Source: Pseudomonadota bacterium (GTDB lineage Bacteria > Pseudomonadota > Alphaproteobacteria > Rhizobiales > Rhizobiaceae). Taken from it: a stretch of 64,000 nucleotides of DNA. Under the pieces are notes generated by a model, which saw only the letters and a list, made by a program, of their open reading frames with translations, did not search any database and was not told the origin of the DNA. This document shows positions 57,536-64,000 of the stretch, one piece after another (the first letter of the stretch is position 1; each line of letters opens with the position of its first letter). A program made the translations under genes and the position numbers. The DNA lies in assembly GCA_023419535.1 (NCBI GenBank), contig JAEZXX010000059.1:1-64000 (forward strand), written 5' to 3'.

Positions 57536-58795
57536 ATGGCCCGCATCGTCCTGAAGTTCGGCGGCACCTCCGTCGCCGATCTCGACCGCATCGCGAACGT
57601 GGCCCGCCACGTCAAACGCGAGGTGGACGCCGGCCATCAGGTGGCCGTCGTGGTCTCGGCCATGTCGGGCAAGACGAACGAGCTCGTCGACTGGTGCCGC
57701 ACGGCCTCGCCCCTGCACGACGCGCGCGAGTACGACGCGGTGGTGGCCTCCGGCGAGCAGGTGACGGCCGGGCTTCTGGCCATCACCCTCCAGAAGATGG
57801 GCGTCAACGCCCGCTCCTGGATGGGCTGGCAGATCCCGATCCGCACCGACGGCCAGCACGGCGCGGCGCGCATCCAGGAGATCGACGGGTCGGAGATCGT
57901 GCGCCGCTTCGGCGAGGGGCAGGTGGCGGTCGTCGCCGGCTTCCAGGGCCTTGCGCCCGACAACCGCATCGCCACGCTCGGGCGCGGCGGGTCCGATACC
58001 TCGGCCGTGGCGCTGGCCGCCGGCCTGAAGGCCGACCGCTGCGACATCTACACCGACGTCGACGGCGTCTACACCACGGACCCGCGCATCGAGCCCAAGG
58101 CCCGGCGCTTGTCGCGCATCTCCTTCGAGGAGATGCTCGAGATGGCCTCGCTCGGCGCCAAGGTGCTGCAGGTGCGCTCGGTCGAGCTTGCCATGGTGCA
58201 CAAGGTGCGCACCTTCGTCCGCTCCTCCTTCGAGGATCCGGACGCCCCCGGAATGGGCGATTTCGACAATCCGCCCGGAACCCTCATTTGCGACGAGGAC
58301 GAGATCGTGGAAGCCCAGGTCGTCACCGGCATCGCCTACGCCAAGGACGAGGCCCAGATTTCGCTCCGGCGCGTCGAGGACCGCCCCGGCATCGCCGGGG
58401 CCATCTTCGGCCCGCTGGCCGATGCCGGCGTGAACGTCGACATGATCGTGCAGAACGTTTCGGAGGACGGGACGCGCACCGACATGACCTTCACCGTGCC
58501 GGCCGGCGACCTCGCCAAGGCGCTGAAGGTGATCGAGGACGCCAAGGCCGAGATGGGCTTCGACGTCGTCCAGTCCGACGGCGGGCTGACCAAAGTGTCG
58601 GTCATCGGCATCGGCATGCGCTCGCACACCGGCGTCGCCGCCACCGCCTTCAAGGCCCTCGCCAAGCGCGGCATCAACATCCGCGCGATCACGACCTCCG
58701 AGATCAAGATCTCGATCCTGATCGACGGCGAGTTCTCCGAGCTCGCGGTGCGGACCTTGCATTCGGTGTACGGTCTCGACAAAGCTCCCGTCTGA
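57536..58795 (+). CDS. lysC: aspartate kinase
   Basis: First step of the aspartate family (lysine, threonine, methionine). The 419-residue protein has the kinase domain with VLKFGGTSVADLDRI at the N-terminus, GRGGSDTSAVALAAGL near 145 and the YTDVDGVYTTDPR motif near 174, followed by two C-terminal ACT domains (about 265-415) that bind lysine/threonine for feedback control. It opens the lysC-ptsP-prfA-prmC run typical of Hyphomicrobiales. ATG 57536 lacks a strong ribosome site. lysA is far upstream at 1.9 kb. Confidence 0.96.
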   Translation: MARIVLKFGGTSVADLDRIANVARHVKREVDAGHQVAVVVSAMSGKTNELVDWCRTASPLHDAREYDAVVASGEQVTAGLLAITLQKMGVNARSWMGWQIPIRTDGQHGAARIQEIDGSEIVRRFGEGQVAVVAGFQGLAPDNRIATLGRGGSDTSAVALAAGLKADRCDIYTDVDGVYTTDPRIEPKARRLSRISFEEMLEMASLGAKVLQVRSVELAMVHKVRTFVRSSFEDPDAPGMGDFDNPPGTLICDEDEIVEAQVVTGIAYAKDEAQISLRRVEDRPGIAGAIFGPLADAGVNVDMIVQNVSEDGTRTDMTFTVPAGDLAKALKVIEDAKAEMGFDVVQSDGGLTKVSVIGIGMRSHTGVAATAFKALAKRGINIRAITTSEIKISILIDGEFSELAVRTLHSVYGLDKAPV

Positions 58796-58876
58796 GGCGG
58801 CGCGCCGGGCGCGCCGAATCGAGGGGTTAAGGTGTTCGCCTGTCTCGCGTAAGACGATCGATGGAAGACGCGTTTG

Positions 58877-61144
58877 ATGCGAAGCGAGTCCTTCGGCCCG
58901 CGGGTGCTGCTGCGCAAGATGCGCCAGCTCATGGCCGACCCGCTGGAGCCGCAAGCCCGGCTTGACGAGATCGTCCGCCAGATCGCGGCGACGATGGAGG
59001 CCGAGGTCTGCTCGCTCTACATCCTGCGCGCCGACGGCGTGCTGGAGCTCTACGCGACCCAGGGCCTCAATCCGAAGTCGGTGCATCTGGCGCAGCTTCA
59101 GCTCGGCGACGGCCTCGTCGGCACGATCGCGGCGACGGCGCGCGCGCTGAACCTCGACGACGCGCAGCGCCACCCGGCCTTCACCTATCTCCCGGAGACG
59201 GGCGAGGAGATCTACAACTCCTTCCTCGGCGTGCCGGTCCTGCGCGCCGGGCGAACGCTCGGCGTCCTCGTCGTCCAGAACGCGGAGAAGCGCGTCTATC
59301 GCGAGGAGGAGGCCGAGGCGCTAGAGACGGTCGCCATGGTCGTCGCCGAGATGATCGCGGCGGGCGGCCTGGAGGGGCTGTCGCGCCCCGGCGTCGTCCT
59401 CGACCTGTCGCGCCCCGTCCATCTGGAGGGCGTCGGGCTCGCCGAGGGAATCGGCCTCGGCCACGTCGTCCTGCACGAGCCGCGCGTCGTCGTCACCAAC
59501 CTCTTCTCGGAGGACACGGAGGCCGAGATAACGCGCCTCGATCAGGCGCTCTCCAGCTTGCGCATCTCGATCGAGGACATGCTGCTGCGCCGCGACATGC
59601 CGGCCGAGGGCGAGCATCGCGCCGTGCTCGAGGCTTACCGCATGTTCGCCAACGACCGGGGCTGGGTGCGCCGGCTGGAGGAGGCGGTGCGCAACGGGCT
59701 TTCGGCGGAGGCGTCGGTGGAGAAGGTGCAGTCCGACATGCGCGCGCGCATGATGCACATCTCCGACCCCTACATGCGCGAGCGCCTGCACGATTTCGAC
59801 GACCTCGCCAACCGGCTCCTGCGCCAGCTGATGGGGCGCGGCGACGACCCGTTCGGCGAGGAGCAGAAGAGCGACGCCGTGTTGGTCTGCCGCTCGATGG
59901 GCGCGGCCGAGCTGCTCGACTACCGGCGCGACCGCATTCGCGGGCTGGTCCTGGAGGAGGGCGCCGCGACGAGCCACGTCGTGATCGTCGCCAAGGCTCT
60001 CGGCATCCCGGTCGTCGGACAGGCCAAGGGCGTCATCTCCATGGCGGAGAAGGGCGACCCCATCGTCCTCGACGGCGAGGAGGGGACGGTGCATCTGCGC
60101 CCGCCCTCGGACGTCGAATCGGTCTTCGCCGAGCGCGTGCAGTTCCGCGCGCGCCGCCAGCAGCGCTACCGCGAGCTCGCCGACCTTCCCGCCCGCTCGC
60201 GCGACGGCGTCTCGGTCGACCTCCTGATGAACGCCGGCCTTCTGGTCGATCTGCCGCAGATCGAGCAGACGCGCGCGGCCGGGATCGGCCTGTTCCGCAC
60301 CGAGCTGCAGTTCATGATCGCCTCCCGCATGCCGCGCGTGGAGGAGCAGCGCCGCTTCTACGCCTCGGTGCTCGACGCGGCGGGCGACAGCCCGGTCACC
60401 TTCCGCACGCTCGACGTCGGCGGCGACAAGCTCTTGCCCTATCTCCACCAGTCGCCGGAGGAGAACCCGGCGCTCGGCTACCGCGCGTTGCGTCTCGCGC
60501 TCGACCGTCCGGCGCTGATGCGCACGCAGCTGCGCGCACTCCTGCGGGCCGCGGGTGGGCGCGAATTGCGCGTCATGTTCCCGATGGTGGCGGATCTGGA
60601 GGAGATGCGCCGCGCCAAGCAGATGATCGAGGACGAGCGCGAGCGCCTGGAGCGCTTCGGCCACGCGATGCCGCGCGTGGTGAAGATCGGCGCGATGATC
60701 GAGGTGCCCTCGCTGCTCTACCAGCTCGATGGGCTGATGAGCCTCGTCGACTTCGTCTCGATCGGCTCCAACGACCTCTTCCAGTTCTTCTGCGCGGTCG
60801 ATCGCGGCAATGTGCGCGTCGCCTCGCGCTACGACGACCTGTCGCCGCCCTTCCTGTCGGCGCTGCGCCAGATCGTGCAGGCCGGGCGGCGCAACGGCGT
60901 CGAGGTGACGCTCTGCGGCGAGCTCGCCGGACGGCCGCTCTCGGCGATGGCGCTGCTCGGGATCGGCTTCCGCTCGATCTCCATGACCTCCTCGGCCATC
61001 GGTCCGGTGAAGGCGATGCTGCTGGAGCTCGACATCGGCGAGCTGGAGCGGGCGCTCGACCTCTACATGGACCGCTGGCCCCCCGGCGCGAGCCTGCGCC
61101 GCTTCCTGCAGGACTGGGCCGACGCCCGGGCGATCCCCATCTAG
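58877..61144 (+). CDS. ptsP: phosphoenolpyruvate-protein phosphotransferase PtsP (EI-Ntr)
   Basis: 755-residue enzyme I of the nitrogen phosphotransferase system, which passes phosphate from PEP to the HPr-like NPr. An N-terminal GAF domain (about residues 15-165, senses glutamine/2-oxoglutarate in homologues) is followed by the PEP-utiliser N-domain, the phospho-His domain with GAATSHVVIVAKALGIP near 363 and the PEP-binding barrel with IGLFRTELQF near 470, SIGSNDLFQF near 630 and LCGELAG near 680. GGAAG precedes ATG 58877. prfA follows after 56 nt. Confidence 0.95.
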   Translation: MRSESFGPRVLLRKMRQLMADPLEPQARLDEIVRQIAATMEAEVCSLYILRADGVLELYATQGLNPKSVHLAQLQLGDGLVGTIAATARALNLDDAQRHPAFTYLPETGEEIYNSFLGVPVLRAGRTLGVLVVQNAEKRVYREEEAEALETVAMVVAEMIAAGGLEGLSRPGVVLDLSRPVHLEGVGLAEGIGLGHVVLHEPRVVVTNLFSEDTEAEITRLDQALSSLRISIEDMLLRRDMPAEGEHRAVLEAYRMFANDRGWVRRLEEAVRNGLSAEASVEKVQSDMRARMMHISDPYMRERLHDFDDLANRLLRQLMGRGDDPFGEEQKSDAVLVCRSMGAAELLDYRRDRIRGLVLEEGAATSHVVIVAKALGIPVVGQAKGVISMAEKGDPIVLDGEEGTVHLRPPSDVESVFAERVQFRARRQQRYRELADLPARSRDGVSVDLLMNAGLLVDLPQIEQTRAAGIGLFRTELQFMIASRMPRVEEQRRFYASVLDAAGDSPVTFRTLDVGGDKLLPYLHQSPEENPALGYRALRLALDRPALMRTQLRALLRAAGGRELRVMFPMVADLEEMRRAKQMIEDERERLERFGHAMPRVVKIGAMIEVPSLLYQLDGLMSLVDFVSIGSNDLFQFFCAVDRGNVRVASRYDDLSPPFLSALRQIVQAGRRNGVEVTLCGELAGRPLSAMALLGIGFRSISMTSSAIGPVKAMLLELDIGELERALDLYMDRWPPGASLRRFLQDWADARAIPI

Positions 61145-61200
61145 GGCGATCCGCCCCGCCCCTTTCCCGCAGACAACGACCCGAATCGAGCCGAGCCCCC

Positions 61201-62280
61201 ATGGCGATCCTGCCGCAAGCCGCGATGACCGAGATCCTGAAGCGCTTCCAGCATCTGGAAGGGGCGATGGCGGCCGGCCCGGACCACGAGACCTACGCCA
61301 AGCTCGCCTCCGAATATTCCGGCCTCGAGCCGGTCGTCGCCTCGATCCGCGCGCACGAGGCGACGGCGCGCGAGCTGGCCGACCTGCGCTCCATGATCGA
61401 CGACCCGTCCTCGGACCGCGAGATGCGCGATCTCGCCTCCGCCGAGATCGGCGAGGTCGAGGAGCGGCTGGAGCGCATCTCCAACGAGGTGCTCGTCCAC
61501 CTCCTCCCCAAGGACGCCGCCGACGCCAAGGGCGCGATCCTCGAAATCCGCGCCGGCACCGGCGGCTCGGAGGCCGGCCTCTTCGCCGGCGACCTCTTCC
61601 GAATGTACCAGCGCTACGCCGAGGAGAACCGCTGGAAGATCGAGATCCTCGACGCCTCCGACGGCGAGGTCGGCGGGTTTCGCGAAGTCATCGCCTCCGT
61701 GACCGGCAAGGGCGTGTTCTCGCGGCTGAAGTTCGAGAGCGGCGTCCACCGCGTCCAGCGCGTGCCCGCCACCGAGGCGCAGGGGCGCATCCACACCTCC
61801 GCCGCCACCGTCGCCGTCCTGCCCGAGGCCGAGGACATCGACATCGAGGTGCGCGCCGAGGACATCCGAATCGACACGATGCGCGCGTCCGGCGCCGGCG
61901 GACAGCACGTCAACACGACCGATTCCGCCGTGCGCATCACCCATCTGCCGACCGGGATCGTCGTCACCTCCTCGGAGAAGTCGCAGCACCAGAACCGCGC
62001 GCGCGCCATGCAGGTCCTCAAGGCGCGGCTCTACGACATGGAACGCCAGCGCGCCGACGACGAGCGCTCCGCCGCGCGCAAGAGCCAGGTCGGCTCGGGC
62101 GACCGGTCAGAGCGCATCCGCACCTACAATTTCCCGCAAGGGCGCGTGACGGACCACCGCATCAACCTCACCCTCTACAAGCTCGACCGGGTCATCGACG
62201 GCGACCTCGACGAACTGGTCGACGCGCTCGTCGCCGACCACCAGGCGGCGCTGCTCGCCGCCGTCGGCACCGCGAACTGA
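61201..62280 (+). CDS. prfA: peptide chain release factor 1
   Basis: 359-residue RF1, which reads UAA and UAG stop codons. The codon-recognition tripeptide PAT lies in RVQRVPATEAQGR near residue 189, and the catalytic GGQ in GAGGQHVNTTDSAVRI near 232; the RF1 type is shown by PxT rather than SPF. The methylated Gln of GGQ is the substrate of the next gene product, PrmC, encoded 11 nt downstream, a classic pairing. Confidence 0.98.
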   Translation: MAILPQAAMTEILKRFQHLEGAMAAGPDHETYAKLASEYSGLEPVVASIRAHEATARELADLRSMIDDPSSDREMRDLASAEIGEVEERLERISNEVLVHLLPKDAADAKGAILEIRAGTGGSEAGLFAGDLFRMYQRYAEENRWKIEILDASDGEVGGFREVIASVTGKGVFSRLKFESGVHRVQRVPATEAQGRIHTSAATVAVLPEAEDIDIEVRAEDIRIDTMRASGAGGQHVNTTDSAVRITHLPTGIVVTSSEKSQHQNRARAMQVLKARLYDMERQRADDERSAARKSQVGSGDRSERIRTYNFPQGRVTDHRINLTLYKLDRVIDGDLDELVDALVADHQAALLAAVGTAN

Positions 62281-62291
62281 CGGACGCGACG

Positions 62292-63152
62292 ATGACCGGC
62301 CCGAGCATCGCCGGTGCGGTCCGGGCGGCGGCCGAGCGGCTGCGCGGGGCCGGCGACACGCCCGGGCTCGACGCCCGGCTCCTGGCGCGCGCGGCGTTCG
62401 GGCTCGACGCCTCCGGCTTGATCCTGCGGGGCGGTGAGGCCGCCGAACCGGCGGCGCTCCAGCGCTTCGAGGCCCTCGTCGAACGCCGCGCGGGCGGCGA
62501 GCCCGTCCATCGGATCCTCGGGCGGCGCGGCTTCCACGACCACGAGTTCGAGCTGTCGCCCGAAACGCTGGAGCCGCGGCCGGACACCGAGATCCTGGTC
62601 GAACTCGCCGCGAAGGCGATTCGCGCCGGCGGCAAGCCGGACGTCCTCTTCGCCGATCTCGGCACCGGTTCGGGCGCGATCGCGGTCTCGCTGCTCGCGC
62701 TCTTCCCGCAAAGCACGGCGATCGCGGTCGACCTCTGCGAGGGCGCGCTCGTCACCGCGCGCCGGAACGCGGAGCGCGCCGGCGTCGCCGAACGCTTCCA
62801 CGCGGTCGCCGGCGACATGCTGGAGGGGATCGACGCGCCTCTTGATATGGTCGTCTCCAACCCCCCATATATTCCGACAGCCGAGATCGAGAGCCTTTCG
62901 CCCGACGTGCGCCGGTACGATCCGATGCTGGCGCTGGACGGAGGTGCGGACGGGCTGGACGCCTATCGCTCGATCGCGAAGCACCTCTCGCGGCATCGAA
63001 ACGGGATTCCCGACGTGCTTCTGGAGATCGGCGCGGGCCAGGGGGCGGATGTCGGGGCCATCTTCGCAGCAAGCGGATACGACCTCTTCGAACGGGCGGA
63101 CGATCTCTCAGGCCATATGCGGGCCTTATGGTTCAAGCCCCACGATCGGTGA
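62292..63152 (+). CDS. prmC: peptide chain release factor N5-glutamine methyltransferase
   Basis: 286-residue enzyme that methylates the Gln of the release-factor GGQ motif. The N-terminal helical domain (residues 1-75) binds the release factor; SAM motifs are FADLGTGSGAIAVSLL near 120 and the diagnostic NPPYIP near 190, typical of N5-glutamine methyltransferases. LEPRPDTEILVE near 97 is another family block. It follows prfA directly. The region after its stop holds only a hairpin and the DUF4167 leader. Confidence 0.95.
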   Translation: MTGPSIAGAVRAAAERLRGAGDTPGLDARLLARAAFGLDASGLILRGGEAAEPAALQRFEALVERRAGGEPVHRILGRRGFHDHEFELSPETLEPRPDTEILVELAAKAIRAGGKPDVLFADLGTGSGAIAVSLLALFPQSTAIAVDLCEGALVTARRNAERAGVAERFHAVAGDMLEGIDAPLDMVVSNPPYIPTAEIESLSPDVRRYDPMLALDGGADGLDAYRSIAKHLSRHRNGIPDVLLEIGAGQGADVGAIFAASGYDLFERADDLSGHMRALWFKPHDR

Positions 63153-63504
63153 AGGGCTCGTCGAAAAGCGTCGCGAAACGGGTTTCCCACCGAAGAAATG
63201 GCTTGTGGGGCTGGACGCGAGACTCTAAGGGATGGAACGAAGAGACGAGAACAAACGAAGGGGAAAGCCCTTCGACCCGGTTTCGGATGAAACTCGGGCG
63301 CGGTGACGAAGAATACCGTCGCACTCGTCATGGTCGACGACCGGATCGTCGAACGGGATCGACTTAATATCTCCAGGGGTGTTTCCCGCCGTGCCGAAAG
63401 GCCGGGCGGACGGCTCGGGAAGATCATCGGTGCGGGCCTTCGAGGAAACGCCCGCGATGGCGACGCTGCCGGTGCGCCCGGCTGTTGCGAAAGACAGGAA
63501 GAGC
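63153..63504. other. leader region before the DUF4167 gene
   Basis: 352 bp without a supported gene, less GC-rich than the rest (runs such as GAACAAACGAAGG and CTTAATATCTCC). It contains a 7-bp hairpin at 63256-63274 and a TAATAT at 63365-63370 that could be part of a -10, but no matching -35 was found 16-18 bp before it. Confidence 0.4.
63256..63274 (+). other. hairpin in the DUF4167 leader
   Basis: CGAAGGG-GAAAG-CCCTTCG, seven perfect base pairs with a five-base loop, about 105 bp after prmC. No T-run follows, so it is not a plain terminator; it may protect or process the mRNA. Confidence 0.45.
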
Positions 63505-64000
63505 ATGAGGCCAGGACAGCAGAACAACAACAAGCGCATGCGCGGCCGCGGCCGCAAGGGGCCCAATCCCCTGTCGCGCTCCTACGAGTCCAATGGACCG
63601 GACGTGAAGATCCGGGGCACCGCCCAGCACATCGCCGAGCGCTACGCCACCCTGGCCCGCGACGCGACCTCCGCGGGCGACCGCGTGATGGCCGAGAACT
63701 ACTTCCAGCACGCCGAGCATTACGGCCGCATCGTCGCCGCCGCCCAGGGCTCGTTCCAGCCGGCCCAGGCCGAGCGCGACTACGACGAGACGGACGAGGA
63801 CGGCGAGGGCGGCGAGGACTTCTCCAACGCCCCGCGCCAAGACGACCGCGGCCAGAACGGCAACGGACAGTACCGCGACCGCAACGACAGTCAGCCCCGC
63901 GGCGACAACCCGCAGCGGCGCGACCGTGACGACAATCGCGAGTATCGCGGCGAGCGTCAGGACCGCGACGGCCGGGACTTCAGGGGCGAGCGCGACAATC
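63505..64000 (+). CDS. DUF4167 domain-containing protein, 5' part only
   Basis: The open frame runs off the window after 165 codons. It starts RPGQQNNNKRMRGRGRKGPNP, then the DUF4167 core NPLSRSYESNGPDVKIRG, AQHIAERYATLARDA and FQHAEHYGRIVAA (residues about 20-82), followed by a highly charged repetitive tail of Arg, Asp, Gly, Gln and Asn (RDRDD, RGERD). Such RG/RD-rich tails suggest RNA binding or disorder. AGGAAG precedes ATG 63505. In Hyphomicrobiales this gene regularly follows prmC. Function unknown. Confidence 0.88.
   Translation, partial: MRPGQQNNNKRMRGRGRKGPNPLSRSYESNGPDVKIRGTAQHIAERYATLARDATSAGDRVMAENYFQHAEHYGRIVAAAQGSFQPAQAERDYDETDEDGEGGEDFSNAPRQDDRGQNGNGQYRDRNDSQPRGDNPQRRDRDDNREYRGERQDRDGRDFRGERDN

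Noticed and set aside
1..64000. CRISPR arrays, rRNA, tRNA and complete insertion sequences
   Set aside because: No regularly spaced repeats, no ribosomal RNA core sequences, no cloverleaf arms and no transposase-like reading frame were seen.

Overview
This 64 kb window is chromosomal DNA of a GC-rich alphaproteobacterium, most probably of the order Hyphomicrobiales (Rhizobiales). The evidence is gene content and gene order: argH-lptM-lysA-TIGR02302, CpdR, DUF2125 beside tyrC/hisC/metXW, cobST beside a J-domain protein and BolA, argJ-GNAT-mutT, methyltransferase/comF/grxC/nitrilase/DUF1178, and ubiG/lysC/ptsP/prfA/prmC/DUF4167. An Aurantimonadaceae-like source would fit the high GC, but this is a guess.

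Layout. 0-16 kb: arginine and lysine synthesis, cell-cycle regulator CpdR, purine salvage (hpt), ftsEX, a YdcF protein and a PlsC-type acyltransferase, then ChaC, DUF2125 and the tyrosine/histidine genes (tyrC, hisC, chorismate mutase). 16-25 kb: metXW followed by a brnTA toxin-antitoxin pair, a solitary TctC-type binding protein, gloB, a DUF985 cupin, a DMT exporter, rpmB, yhhQ behind a probable preQ1-I riboswitch, then a two-gene cassette of a small RelE-fold-like protein and a Shedu-like (DUF4263) nuclease with its own promoter. 25-36 kb: a phytase/esterase-like exported protein, cobT, cobS, J-domain protein, bolA, aroBK, xerD, an RGS-like domain protein, accA and an L,D-transpeptidase lipoprotein.

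36-54 kb: an ABC transporter of the phosphonate/putative selenate type with a fused double permease, a flavin monooxygenase, secA, a PpiC foldase, argJ-GNAT, an inserted phd-vapC pair with visible promoter and operator, mutT, a methyltransferase, comF, grxC, a nitrilase-family hydrolase, DUF1178 and two tandem DUF1289 genes. 54-64 kb: dps behind two Irr-box-like sites, a repeat-rich gap, ubiG, an SDR dehydrogenase, lysC, ptsP, prfA, prmC and the start of a DUF4167 gene that runs off the window.

Most genes are housekeeping and sit in short operons with 4-base stop/start overlaps. Several of these overlaps use TTG starts (TTGA). Accessory genes (brnTA, the RelE-like/Shedu-like pair, the RGS-like gene, phd-vapC, a lone GNAT gene) lie at the ends of conserved operons, and several look less GC-rich than their neighbours. 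The strongest candidates for new biology are the RelE-like/Shedu-like cassette, the RGS-like protein and the preQ1 riboswitch on yhhQ. No rRNA, tRNA, CRISPR array or complete insertion sequence was seen.
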